64,000 nucleotides of DNA. It comes from Burkholderia sp. OK233. Lineage in GTDB: Bacteria; Pseudomonadota; Gammaproteobacteria; Burkholderiales; Burkholderiaceae. Both the position numbers and the translations under genes were made by a program. How positions within the stretch are numbered: the first letter of the stretch is position 1; every line of letters begins with the position of its first letter. The stretch lies in NCBI RefSeq assembly GCF_900230185.1, contig NZ_OCSR01000002.1, forward strand, positions 3,968,001 to 4,032,000. The letters are read 5' to 3'. The notes beneath the pieces were generated by a model, which was given only the letters and a program-made list of their open reading frames with translations, did not search any database and had not been told where the DNA came from. This document shows positions 9,577 through 18,290 of this stretch, piece after piece.

Positions 9577-10281
9577 ATGCCAGCCTCCAATACCACGCCT
9601 CACGAAGTCGTCTTTCTATTCGATTGCGATAACACGTTGCTGGACAACGATCATGTGCTGGCGGATTTGCGTGCTCACATGATGCGCGAGTTCGGCGAGC
9701 AGAACAGCGCGCGTTACTGGGAAATTTTTGAGGACTTGCGCAAGGAGCTTGGCTACGCCGATTACCTTGGGGCGTTGCAGCGCTATCGGCAGGAGCACCC
9801 CCGGGACACGCGGCTGCTGTTGATGTCGTCGTTTCTGATCGAGTATCCGTTTGCGAACCGGCTTTATCCGGGGGCATTGGACGCGATCAAACATATGTCG
9901 CAGTGGGGGCCTGCGGTGATTCTGTCCGACGGCGATGTGGTGTTCCAGCCGCGCAAAATCTCCCGCTCGGGCCTATGGGAAGAGGTCGGGGGACGGGTTT
10001 TGATCTATATCCACAAGGAACAGATGCTCGATCAGGTGATGGAGTGCTATCCGGCCCGGCACTATGTGATGGTGGATGACAAATTGCGGATTTTGACCGC
10101 CATGAAGAAGGCCTGGGGAGAGACGCTGACTACGGTTTTTCCTCGCCAGGGGCATTACGCTTTCGATCCCAAGGAGATCTCCAGCAATCCGCCCGCGGAT
10201 GTGACCATCGAGAGGATCGGGGAGCTGGCTGATATCGACGTCAATATGCTTCTCAGCGGCGGGACGGCCGGGGGCGCCTAG
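9577..10281 (+). CDS. HAD-family hydrolase
   Basis: 234 aa. The nucleophile motif DCDNTLLD is at about 13-20. Motif II (ILSDGDVVFQ), a lysine region (KHMSQWG) and the motif III/IV acid pair (YVMVDDKLRIL) follow in the expected order. It is probably a small-molecule phosphatase. The ribosome site GGGGAGCCGCGATG and the 15-bp gap to gnd suggest a shared transcript, so a sugar-phosphate substrate is possible. The substrate cannot be read from the sequence. Confidence 0.85.
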   Translation: MPASNTTPHEVVFLFDCDNTLLDNDHVLADLRAHMMREFGEQNSARYWEIFEDLRKELGYADYLGALQRYRQEHPRDTRLLLMSSFLIEYPFANRLYPGALDAIKHMSQWGPAVILSDGDVVFQPRKISRSGLWEEVGGRVLIYIHKEQMLDQVMECYPARHYVMVDDKLRILTAMKKAWGETLTTVFPRQGHYAFDPKEISSNPPADVTIERIGELADIDVNMLLSGGTAGGA

Positions 10282-10324
10282 ATTTTCTGCCTTCCAGCGC
10301 TCACCTGGTGGCTTCAGTGGCTTG

Positions 10325-10450
10325 CTAGCCAAGGCCCAGCAGTTTGACCAGCAAGCCGAACACGCCCACCAGAACGGCGACGCCGGCGCACAACAGCACG
10401 AGTGAGAGAAGGAGAATCAGGGGCCCTTTGAGGCGGCTGGGTGTCGACAT
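10325..10450 (-). CDS. 41-aa single-pass membrane protein
   Basis: A short frame runs from ATG (10450-10448) to TAG (10327-10325). After a basic N-terminus (STPSRLKGP) it is almost entirely Leu/Val/Gly/Ala, with one long hydrophobic span at about 11-35, and it ends KLLGLG. This is the profile of a bacterial small membrane protein. No strong ribosome site is seen. It lies between two plus-strand genes, so it must be transcribed on its own from about 10500. The function is unknown. Confidence 0.5.
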   Translation of the reverse strand: MSTPSRLKGPLILLLSLVLLCAGVAVLVGVFGLLVKLLGLG

Positions 10451-10583
10451 GGTGGCCGTTCAGATAATGGGCGAGCAGTAGAGGGCGCGCCAGATGCGGT
10501 CCGCCGTCGCGCATTCAGCATCAAGAGCTTAATCGCATTCACTTAATGCTCACTTAAAGTCTGGCGCAAGACCGGCAGCCTCT

Positions 10584-10616
10584 GGCCCGCCAATGGCCCG
10601 CCAATGGCCCGCCAGG
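10584..10616. repeat. 11-bp tandem repeat, three copies
   Basis: The unit GGCCCGCCAAT occurs twice exactly and a third time with the last two bases changed. It lies in a non-coding gap (10451-10783), which otherwise shows only CACTTAA-type direct repeats near 10537-10558. Confidence 0.7.
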
Positions 10617-10783
10617 CGGACCGTCCAACAGCGTACAGACACGGCGGCCAATTGAGCGCATGATCCTTGCTTGGCGCGTGTCGTAACCAGATTTGCTTAA
10701 AATCGGCCGCGCGCTCAATCGGATGCCCACTTCCACGTCGCAGGCGATCAAACGCAGTGCGGCCGGCGGGCCAAGGAAAAATC

Positions 10784-10906
10784 ATGACATCCGCAATCTG
10801 GGGCATCGTAGCAGGCATGGCGCTGATGTTCGGCGCTTCGGTGTACCTGCGTCAGCTTCGTCTCCTGCACCGCCCGGACCACCGTTGGACTGGCAAGAAA
10901 CGTTGA
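10784..10906 (+). CDS. 40-aa small membrane-anchored protein
   Basis: ATG at 10784 is preceded by AAGGA with a 7-nt spacing. The protein has one hydrophobic helix (about 4-19, IWGIVAGMALMFGASVY) and a basic C-terminal tail rich in Arg, His and Lys. The layout suggests a single-pass inner-membrane protein with a positive cytoplasmic tail. An in-frame upstream ATG at 10667 would add 39 residues but lacks a ribosome site. No family is recognised. Confidence 0.5.
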   Translation: MTSAIWGIVAGMALMFGASVYLRQLRLLHRPDHRWTGKKR

Positions 10907-10937
10907 TTCGTCCCACATCCTCGAAAAGGGAGGCACC

Positions 10938-11144
10938 ATGTCACCAATACCTGCTCCGCGACGTTCGCCGTCGCCGTTACGTCAGTCCGATTCGCCTGGC
11001 GCCGTGCGCGACCGGCGCGCTGAGCTGGGCCGCGCCGACGAAGCGCGCGCCGAGCAACGTGAACGCGACGACACGCGCAACGATCCCAATGCCAGCAAAT
11101 GGCGCTACCAGCCACCACAACGGAAAGAGAAAGAGCCGGTGTAA
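10938..11144 (+). CDS. 68-aa basic, disordered hypothetical protein
   Basis: ATG at 10938 follows a very good ribosome site (AGGGAGG, 5-6 nt away). The protein is hydrophilic, rich in Arg, Pro, Glu and Asp, with no hydrophobic core, so it is probably disordered. Another frame is also open across this stretch (10693-11157), and the ribosome site is the main reason for this choice. The function is unknown. Confidence 0.4.
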   Translation: MSPIPAPRRSPSPLRQSDSPGAVRDRRAELGRADEARAEQRERDDTRNDPNASKWRYQPPQRKEKEPV

Positions 11145-11401
11145 GACCTTGAACTGAACACCCGCGAACGAACGGACAAACAAGCGAACGGGCACTAGCC
11201 AACGTTAGGGTCGGCAATCGGATCGGCCATTTCCCCAACGGCGCTTCTCGCGCCTACACGAAAGCGACGCACACGTGTCGCAAGATCAAGCTTTGGGCGA
11301 TCGCGCCGAACCATGACGCGCACTTCCTGTCACACCGTTGACGATCGCCGGCCCGCCCCCCAAAGCCTTGCACAGCTGACCATTGCCCTACGCTTGCGTT
11401 A

Positions 11402-11417
11402 TGTCATGCGCATGACA
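11402..11417. promoter_or_regulatory. 16-bp perfect palindrome upstream of xfp
   Basis: TGTCATGC followed directly by its reverse complement GCATGACA, 101 bp before the phosphoketolase ATG. It lies in a 373-bp non-coding region (11145-11517) with no other distinct structure. Its size and position fit an operator for a dimeric regulator of the xfp-ackA operon. The regulator is not identified. Confidence 0.5.
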
Positions 11418-11517
11418 GGGCGGCCGACACTGCCGGTTTTTCTTCACTGATCGTGTCGCGAACAATCGCTGCAGCACCCGCTAACCTGCCTGACAGTCCT
11501 TTTCAAGGAGTGGCGCC

Positions 11518-13911
11518 ATGGCCGAAGCAACCTCCCGTCCGACCCCGCCGAAAACATTGGAGCCCAAAACGTTGCGCAAGATGGACCGCTACTGGCGCGC
11601 CTGCAACTACCTCTCGGCCGGCATGATTTATTTGCGCGACAACCCGCTGTTGCGCGAACCGCTCAAACCCGAACACATCAAGAATCGCCTGCTGGGCCAT
11701 TGGGGCTCGGACCCTGGGCAAAGCTTCCTGCTGGTGCATCTGAACCGGCTGATCAAACAGCGCGATCTGAACGTGATCTATATCGCCGGGCCGGGCCACG
11801 GCGCGCCTGCCACGCTGGCCCATTGCTACCTTGAGGGCCATTATTCGGAAATCTATCCTGACCGCAGCGAGGACGAAGCCGGCATGCGGCGCTTCTTCCG
11901 CCAGTTCTCGTTTCCCGGCGGCATCGGCTCGCATTGCACGCCCGAAACGCCGGGTTCGATTCACGAAGGCGGCGAGCTCGGTTATAGCCTGTCGCATGGC
12001 TACGGCGCCGCGTTCGACAACCCCGACCTGATCGTCGCGGTGATGATCGGTGACGGCGAGGCGGAAACGGGTCCGCTCGCTACTTCATGGCACTCGAACA
12101 AATTCCTCAACCCGATTCGCGACGGCGCGGTGCTGCCGGTTCTGCATCTGAATGGCTACAAGATCGCCAATCCGACGATCCTCGCGCGGATTCCCCGCGA
12201 GGAACTCGAAGCCTTGCTGACCGGCTATGGTCACAAGCCGTATTTCGTCGAAGGCGACGATCCGGACACCATGCATCAGCAGATGGCCGCGACGCTCGAA
12301 CAATGCGTCGGCGAAATTCGCGCGATCCAGCAGCATGCACGCGAAGCCAATGACGCAACGCGGCCGCGCTGGCCGATGATCGTGCTGCGCTCGCCGAAAG
12401 GCTGGACCGGGCCGAAGGAAGTCGACGGCCATCAGGTGGAAGGCTCGTGGCGTGCGCACCAGGTGCCGGTGCTCGATCCGGTCACGAATAGCAGGAGCCT
12501 GAAGCTCGTCGAGAGCTGGCTGCGCAGTTATGAACCGGAATCGTTATTCGACAAAGCAGGGCGCCTGGTTGAAGAACTGCGCGAACTCGCGCCCGAAGGC
12601 ACGCGCCGCATCAGCGCCAATCCGCATGCGAATGGCGGCATGCTGTGCAAAACGCTCGACCTGCCGGCCTTTTGCGACTACGCGGTAGCGGTGAAAAAGC
12701 CCTCCGGCTCTTACACGTCGCCGACCGAGGTGCTCGGCACGTTTCTGCGCGACGTGATGCGCAACAACATGACGAACTTTCGCGTCTTCGGACCCGACGA
12801 AACCGCGAGCAACAAGCTGACGGCCATCTATGAGGCCTCCGAGAAAACCTGGCTCGCCGAAACCATGGCAAGCGACGCAGACGGCGGCGAACTCTCGGTG
12901 GACGGCCGCGTGATGGAAATGCTGAGCGAGCACACGCTCGAAGGCTGGTTCGAAGGTTACGTGCTGACCGGACGCCATGGGCTTTTCGCCACCTACGAAG
13001 CGTTCGTCCACGTGATCGATTCGATGTTCAACCAGCACGCCAAGTGGCTGGAGAAAGCGAAGCGCGATCTCGGCTGGCGGCAGCCGGTGCCGTCGATCAA
13101 CCTACTGATCACGTCGCTGGTATGGCGTCAGGATCACAATGGCTTCACGCATCAGGACCCGGGGTTTCTCGATGTCGTGACTAACAAGAGCCCGGACGTG
13201 GTGCGTATTTATCTGCCGCCGGACGCGAACTGTTTGCTGAGCGTCGCCGATCATTGTTTGCGTTCGCGCGACTACGTCAACGTGATCGTGGCCGACAAGC
13301 AGCCGCATCTGCAGTATCTCGACATGGATTCGGCCGTTACTCATTGCACCAAGGGCATCGGCATCTGGGATTGGGCGTCGACCGATCAGGGCGTCGAGCC
13401 GGACGTGGTGATGGCGTGCGCGGGCGACATCGCGACAATGGAAGCGCTAGCCGCCGTGCAGATTCTGAAGGAGCGCTTTCCCGAGTTGAAAATCCGCTTC
13501 GTCAACGTGGTCGATCTGTTCCGCCTGATGCCTGAACATGCGCATCCGCACGGCCTGTCGGATCGCGATTTCGATTCGTTGTTCACCACCAGCACGCCGG
13601 TGATTTTCAACTTCCATTCGTATGCGTCGCTGGTGCATAAGCTCACATACAACCGCACCAATCACGGCAATCTGCATGTGCACGGCTACCACGAGAAAGG
13701 CAACATCAATACGCCGCTCGAACTGGCGATCATCAATCAGGTCGACCGTTTCTCGCTCGCTATCGACGTGATCGATCGCGTGCCGGCGCTGCGCGGCGTC
13801 GGCGACCACGCGAAAGAGTGGTTGCGTGGGCAGATCATTGAGCATCTTGCTTATGCGCATGCCGAGGGCATCGATAAGGAAGAAATCCGCAACTGGACGT
13901 GGAAGGGCTGA
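11518..13911 (+). CDS. xfp: Phosphoketolase (xylulose-5-P/fructose-6-P)
   Basis: 797 aa, the usual size of the family. It is a thiamine-diphosphate enzyme that splits xylulose-5-phosphate (and often fructose-6-phosphate) with phosphate to give acetyl-phosphate plus glyceraldehyde-3-phosphate or erythrose-4-phosphate. Visible signatures: GPGHGAPA (about 90), the SHGYGAAFDNPDL and GDGEAETGPLATSWHSNKF segments that bind ThDP-Mg, and the QDHNGFTHQDPGF segment of the second domain. The start has AAGGAGTGGCGCC directly upstream. Acetate kinase follows after 12 bp, so the operon turns pentose phosphates into acetate with ATP gain. Confidence 0.97.
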   Translation: MAEATSRPTPPKTLEPKTLRKMDRYWRACNYLSAGMIYLRDNPLLREPLKPEHIKNRLLGHWGSDPGQSFLLVHLNRLIKQRDLNVIYIAGPGHGAPATLAHCYLEGHYSEIYPDRSEDEAGMRRFFRQFSFPGGIGSHCTPETPGSIHEGGELGYSLSHGYGAAFDNPDLIVAVMIGDGEAETGPLATSWHSNKFLNPIRDGAVLPVLHLNGYKIANPTILARIPREELEALLTGYGHKPYFVEGDDPDTMHQQMAATLEQCVGEIRAIQQHAREANDATRPRWPMIVLRSPKGWTGPKEVDGHQVEGSWRAHQVPVLDPVTNSRSLKLVESWLRSYEPESLFDKAGRLVEELRELAPEGTRRISANPHANGGMLCKTLDLPAFCDYAVAVKKPSGSYTSPTEVLGTFLRDVMRNNMTNFRVFGPDETASNKLTAIYEASEKTWLAETMASDADGGELSVDGRVMEMLSEHTLEGWFEGYVLTGRHGLFATYEAFVHVIDSMFNQHAKWLEKAKRDLGWRQPVPSINLLITSLVWRQDHNGFTHQDPGFLDVVTNKSPDVVRIYLPPDANCLLSVADHCLRSRDYVNVIVADKQPHLQYLDMDSAVTHCTKGIGIWDWASTDQGVEPDVVMACAGDIATMEALAAVQILKERFPELKIRFVNVVDLFRLMPEHAHPHGLSDRDFDSLFTTSTPVIFNFHSYASLVHKLTYNRTNHGNLHVHGYHEKGNINTPLELAIINQVDRFSLAIDVIDRVPALRGVGDHAKEWLRGQIIEHLAYAHAEGIDKEEIRNWTWKG

Positions 13912-13923
13912 GCGGAGCGTGCC

Positions 13924-15096
13924 ATGGTGACTCATGAGAAGACCGGCGACCCGACTCCGACGATTCTGGTGTTGAACAGCGGGTCGTCGTCGCTGAAATT
14001 CGGACTGTTTACGCATTCCGCGCGCTCCGGCAGCGACGAAACATTGCTGCTGGAAGGCAGTGCCGAAGGTATTGGGCGCGGCGACGGAAGCTTGCGCATC
14101 AAGTCGCCTGATGGCCGCGTACTGGCGCAGGAGGAGGATGTGCTGGAGTCGCAGACCGACGCGTTGCAGAAGCTCGCGCGCGTGCTTGCGGAGCAGAAGC
14201 ACGGGCGTCCTGCTGCGGTGGGGCATCGCGTGGTGCATGGTGGGCCGCATCTGCGAACGCATCAACGCTTGACACCTGAGGTCCGGCAGCGCTTGCAGGA
14301 CGCCGTGCACTTTGCGCCCTTGCATATTCCACCGGCGCTGGCGTTGATCGACGAGGCAACCAGGATTTTCGGCGACGCGGAGCATTTCGCCTGCTTCGAT
14401 ACGGCGTTTCATTCCACACTGCCGGCACGCGCGGCGCAGCTTGCGTTGCCGCGCCGGTATGCGGAGGCCGGTGTGATTCGCTACGGCTTTCATGGACTCT
14501 CGTATGAGTCGCTGGTGACGCGGCTTGGCGCGGATTTGCCGCCGCGCGCGGTGTTCGCGCATCTGGGCAACGGTTCGAGTTTATGTGCATTGCAGGACGG
14601 CAAATCCGTCGATACATCGATGGGTCTCACGCCGACCGGCGGCGTGCCGATGGGTACGCGTAGTGGCGACCTCGACCCAGGCGTGCTGCTGTATCTGATG
14701 CGCGTGGAGAAGCTCGATGCCGATGCGCTGGAAACGTTGTTGAATCGCCAGAGCGGCCTCGCCGGTTACGCCGATGGCGAGAGCGATATGCAGGCGCTGG
14801 AAAAGCGCGCCGCGGCGGGCGATGAGAATGCCTCGCTGGCGCTGGATGCGTTTGCTACCGGCGTGCGCAAGACGATTGGCGCCTATGCGGCCTTGCTGGG
14901 CGGGATCGATTTGCTGGTGTTCACGGGTGGGATCGGCGAACACAGTCAGGAGATTCGTCGGCGCGTGTGCGAGGGGCTCGCGTTTTTGGGGCTATCGGAA
15001 GGGGATTCAGCGGGGAAGGTGAGGGCGATTCACACCGAGGAGGAGAAGCAGATCGCAAGGCATTGCCGGACGCTGATGCGAGCGGAAGCGGGTTAG
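13924..15096 (+). CDS. ackA: Acetate kinase
   Basis: 390 aa. It converts acetyl-phosphate plus ADP to acetate plus ATP. Family signatures are complete: VLNSGSSSLKFGLF at the N-terminus, FDTAFHSTLP, RYGFHGLSYES, the GNGSSLCA phosphate loop, GVPMGTRSGDLDPG and FTGGIGEHS near the C-terminus. Start ATG has GGAGCGTGCC in front. It directly follows phosphoketolase, which supplies its substrate. The convergent BON gene begins only 2 bp past its stop, so there is no room for an intergenic terminator. Confidence 0.96.
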   Translation: MVTHEKTGDPTPTILVLNSGSSSLKFGLFTHSARSGSDETLLLEGSAEGIGRGDGSLRIKSPDGRVLAQEEDVLESQTDALQKLARVLAEQKHGRPAAVGHRVVHGGPHLRTHQRLTPEVRQRLQDAVHFAPLHIPPALALIDEATRIFGDAEHFACFDTAFHSTLPARAAQLALPRRYAEAGVIRYGFHGLSYESLVTRLGADLPPRAVFAHLGNGSSLCALQDGKSVDTSMGLTPTGGVPMGTRSGDLDPGVLLYLMRVEKLDADALETLLNRQSGLAGYADGESDMQALEKRAAAGDENASLALDAFATGVRKTIGAYAALLGGIDLLVFTGGIGEHSQEIRRRVCEGLAFLGLSEGDSAGKVRAIHTEEEKQIARHCRTLMRAEAG

Positions 15097-15098
15097 GG

Positions 15099-15359
15099 TT
15101 ATGTCGCTTTGATGGTGGCGTGATCGGCGACGCCGGTGACGCCGAACAGGCGGGAGACATCTTCGAGCGCGGCGGCGCGTTGCTGGTTGTGTTGAAGTAC
15201 GCCGAGCAGGGTGATGCGTCCGTGTGAGACTTTGACTTGCAGGGTGTTTGGGGGAACGGCTGCATCCCATGCCAGGCGTCGCGTCGCTTCTGCGGCGATC
15301 TGTTCATCAGTGAGGCGCATGGCTGGGTTGCTGCGAGTGACAGAGCGGGATCTGGTCAT
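15099..15359 (-). CDS. BON-domain protein
   Basis: 86 aa with ATG at 15359 and AAGGA upstream (7-nt spacing). A single BON domain covers most of the protein (LTDEQIAAEATRRLAWDA ... HGRITLLGVLQHNQQRAAAL). BON domains usually bind phospholipid or other surfaces and are common in osmotic-stress proteins such as OsmY. No signal peptide is present, so this one would be cytoplasmic. An in-frame ATG at 15410 is possible but has a poor context. Confidence 0.75.
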   Translation of the reverse strand: MTRSRSVTRSNPAMRLTDEQIAAEATRRLAWDAAVPPNTLQVKVSHGRITLLGVLQHNQQRAAALEDVSRLFGVTGVADHATIKAT

Positions 15360-15592
15360 GGAGATTCCTTCGAGAGTAGGTGCCGATTGGACAACCCGAT
15401 TGGACAACACTAGCAGATGTGGCCGATCTTTCCATTGGCGGCGCGTCCGGACTACCTGTCAGATCGAGTCCGGGCTCGTACGCATCATCGCGAAAGCGCG
15501 GCGGCGGGTCCGATGAATAGAGATGAACAACCGCGACGGCGCGCGCAGCGCCGCCGGAAGTATGACATTGGGCGCCGCGCACGCAAACAGGC

Positions 15593-16804
15593 CTATTGGA
15601 TAGAACCCGCCAAAACCTGCGCCGTAGCCGCCGACAACGTCCACCCCAAATGTCCATGCCCGGTGTTATAAAAAACGCCGCGCCGTTTCCCGCGCCCGAC
15701 CTTCGGCAACATACTCGGCAGCATGGGCCGCAACCCCGCCCAGGGAATCACTTTCGAAGTCGACACCTCAGGAAAATACTGTCGAGTCCAGTCGACCAGA
15801 GGCGCAATCCGATCCGACCGGATATCCCGATTGAACCCATTGATCTCCGCGGTGCCGGCAACCCGGAACCGATCCACGCCAAGCCGGCTCGTCACGATCT
15901 TCGCGCTGTCGTCGAGCAAACTTACCCAAGGCGCGTTCTGCTGACTCACTTCATCGTCGAGACATACGGTGATCGAGTAACCCTTAACCGGGTAGACGTT
16001 CACGTGATCGCCAAGCATCGCCGCGAAGTCGCGGCTCTTCACGCCGGCGCACACCACGATCCGCTCGAAAGCAAACTGCTGCGACTCACCTTCCAGATTG
16101 ACCCTCAACGAGAACCGCCCCTCGGCCGGCTGCTCGATCGATGTAATCTCCGCATCGTAGTGAAATTCCACACCATGGCGCACGCAAGCCTCGGCCAATC
16201 CGCGAGTGAACTTGTGAATATCGCCAGTCGAATCCGAGGGCGTAAAAAACCCACCAAAGAAATCACCGTGCAGCGTAGGCTCGATCGAGTGCAACTCGCC
16301 CGACGTCACCGGATTCCGCTCCAACCCGCCTTCGCGCAGCAATTCATTCACCTTGCTAGCCGCATCGAATTCCTTGCGCGTCTTGTAGATGTGCAAAATG
16401 CCGCGCCGCTCCAGATCGAAGTCGATCCCTTCGCGCTCGGCAATCGAAAACAGATGCTCACGCGCGGCAATCGCGAGCCGCACCGTTTCGACCGTGTTCG
16501 TCCGGTAATGCGGGATCTGCCGTAGAAATTCACCCATCCACGAATACTTGTGCCACGTGGGCATCGGATTGAGCAGCAGCGGGGCGTCGCGCGTGAGCAT
16601 CCAGCGCAAGCCCTTGAGCACCGTGGCCGCACTGTTCCAGACTTCGGCATTGCTGGCGGACAACTGGCCGCCGTTGGCGAACGAGGTCTCCATCGCCGCA
16701 TAGCGATGACGTTCGAACACGGTGACGTGGTGGCCGCGTTGCGCAAGGGCGTGAGCAGTCGTGACGCCGGTAATGCCGGCGCCGATAATGGCGATTCGTG
16801 ACAT
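15593..16804 (-). CDS. dadA: D-amino-acid dehydrogenase (FAD-dependent, DadA family)
   Basis: 403 aa. The N-terminal FAD motif (AIIGAGITGVTTAHALAQRG) and the DadA-type segments NGGQLSASNAEVWN and YNTGHGHLGWTLS are clear. The family oxidises D-amino acids to 2-oxo acids and passes electrons to the respiratory chain. The leader carries a tandem glycine riboswitch, so the physiological substrate may be glycine or a compound whose breakdown yields it; this is inference from regulation, not from active-site residues. The gene is not followed by alanine racemase, which often pairs with dadA. Confidence 0.87.
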   Translation of the reverse strand: MSRIAIIGAGITGVTTAHALAQRGHHVTVFERHRYAAMETSFANGGQLSASNAEVWNSAATVLKGLRWMLTRDAPLLLNPMPTWHKYSWMGEFLRQIPHYRTNTVETVRLAIAAREHLFSIAEREGIDFDLERRGILHIYKTRKEFDAASKVNELLREGGLERNPVTSGELHSIEPTLHGDFFGGFFTPSDSTGDIHKFTRGLAEACVRHGVEFHYDAEITSIEQPAEGRFSLRVNLEGESQQFAFERIVVCAGVKSRDFAAMLGDHVNVYPVKGYSITVCLDDEVSQQNAPWVSLLDDSAKIVTSRLGVDRFRVAGTAEINGFNRDIRSDRIAPLVDWTRQYFPEVSTSKVIPWAGLRPMLPSMLPKVGRGKRRGVFYNTGHGHLGWTLSAATAQVLAGSIQ

Positions 16805-16869
16805 GACATGGTCCAGAGTAGTTGAGCATCACCGGTGTCGATTTCGTGTCGAAACCGGCGTCGATGCCC

Positions 16870-17066
16870 CATCTGTCCATGTACCTGAGAGTTTCTTCCT
16901 GTGAGCATACGCATCGCGATGCATGCGGTATGCAGGGAATCCCCTTCGGTGGGCGCGCATGGCGCCGCTCTCCAGATGTTCCAGCTGCGCGGTCCTTTTG
17001 CCTGAGAGTTTCCGGGGCGGTTGCTCCGTCGGCGTCGTCACAATCCTCTGACGATCTCTCCCGCGC
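16870..17066 (-). promoter_or_regulatory. Tandem glycine riboswitch
   Basis: Read on the minus strand, two aptamers lie in a row. Aptamer 1 (17066-16987) begins GCGCGGGAGAG, has GACGGAGCAACCGCC and ends AACTCTCAGGCAAAAGGAC then CCGCGC, which closes P1 with GCGCGG. Aptamer 2 (16978-16870) begins CATCTGGAGAG, has CACCGAAGGGG and ends AACTCTCAGG ... AGATG, which closes P1 with CATCT. The linker is 8 nt between the closing stems. The paired GGAGAG / CACCGAAGG / ACTCTCAGG signatures are those of the gcvT glycine riboswitch class. The dadA start codon is 66 nt downstream. Confidence 0.93.
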
Positions 17067-17149
17067 TGCATTGCAGAACGGCTCGACGATACCGGGCAAT
17101 AAATTTCACCGCAAGTGTTTCTTTCGATGCGACGCGCCATCGGCCACGT

Positions 17150-18109
17150 TCACGGCTGCTCCGTCGGCGCCTGTGCCCGCTGCCCCGGCGTCGCACCGGC
17201 GCGCAGGTACACCCCGGCGAACTCGGTGCAGGCGGTGCGAATCATCTCGATCAGCGTCGCCGCGACGGTGGTAGTCAGTTCGATATCGCGGCAGATCAGC
17301 CCGATCGTCATGTCCGGCAGCGGCTCGGTCAAACCGATCTTGCGCAGCAGTTTCTTGTACGGCGTCATATGGAACGGCAATTCCGACCACAGGCTGATGC
17401 GGTCGGTGGTGCTGGCCATCTCGAGGTAGAGCGACGTCGACGTGCAACGCAGCACATTTTTCGGCGGTGCTACGTCCTGGCTGCCGAACAGCGTGCCGAT
17501 CAGGCTCGTCGAATCGTCGAGTGCATCCCAGCTGAGCCACGCCGCCTGAACGAGTGCCCGCAGAGAATGCGTGCCGCGCAGCGGATGGTCGGTGCGCACG
17601 CCCAACGTGGTGGCGATGGTGTAGAGCGTCTCCCAGTAAAAACGCGTGTCGGTCGGCTGACCGATGCGCGAGACAAGGCCGAAATCGATCGAACCGTCCG
17701 CGAGACCCTCCTGGATCTGCGCCGGACGCAACTCGAACACGTTGAGGGTGACTTGCGGATAAACCCGCGAGAACTCCCGCAACGCCTCAGCAAACGGCCC
17801 GGCAGACGTTACCGGCGTGACGCCCACCGTCACGGTGCCGCGCGCGATGCCGAGCAGCGTGGAAATGTCCTCGTGTGCGTGGCGCAGTTCCTGTTCGATT
17901 GCACGCGCATGGCGAATCAGGCTTTGCCCGTACGGCGTGAGCTGCGTGCCCTTGGCTGAGCGCACGAACATCGGCGCGCCGAGTTCCGCCTCCAGATCGG
18001 ACAGCGCCTTGCTCACCGCCGGCTGCGTGACGTGCAGCGCACGCGACGCCTCATGAATGCTGCCGTTCTCCGCGACGGCGATCAACGAGCGTAATTGGTG
18101 AAGTTTCAT
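17150..18109 (-). CDS. LysR-family transcriptional regulator
   Basis: 319 aa from ATG 18109; a GTG at 18121 would add four residues. The N-terminal winged helix (MKLHQLRSLIAVAENGSIHE, then AASRALHVTQPAVSKALSDLE) and a C-terminal periplasmic-binding-like effector domain (about 90-300) are typical. It is divergent from the MHS transporter (169-181-bp gap), the usual arrangement for a LysR regulator and its target. It likely controls the transporter and the M20 amidohydrolase behind it. The effector is unknown. Confidence 0.9.
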   Translation of the reverse strand: MKLHQLRSLIAVAENGSIHEASRALHVTQPAVSKALSDLEAELGAPMFVRSAKGTQLTPYGQSLIRHARAIEQELRHAHEDISTLLGIARGTVTVGVTPVTSAGPFAEALREFSRVYPQVTLNVFELRPAQIQEGLADGSIDFGLVSRIGQPTDTRFYWETLYTIATTLGVRTDHPLRGTHSLRALVQAAWLSWDALDDSTSLIGTLFGSQDVAPPKNVLRCTSTSLYLEMASTTDRISLWSELPFHMTPYKKLLRKIGLTEPLPDMTIGLICRDIELTTTVAATLIEMIRTACTEFAGVYLRAGATPGQRAQAPTEQP

Positions 18110-18290
18110 CGTCGAATCCACTCGAATGGTGTCTCGGCCGCATGCCGCAACAACCTCCAGTGTGGGGATAAATAGAAGTGATGGCTATAAAAACAAACGA
18201 TTTGCGCTCGGAAATTGACGACCTCACTGTTCGGTTGACGTCGGCTTGCCAGGCGACGCAGTCCCTTCCACCGGAATCATCGGAATTCTC

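Noticed and set aside
10693..11157. Alternative plus-strand frame of 154 codons over the small genes
   Set aside because: Its start lacks a ribosome site and it would exclude two frames with good ribosome sites; no recognisable domain. It cannot be fully excluded.
13447..14562. Minus-strand open frame across the phosphoketolase-acetate kinase junction
   Set aside because: Antisense to signature motifs of both enzymes; composition is that of a shadow frame.
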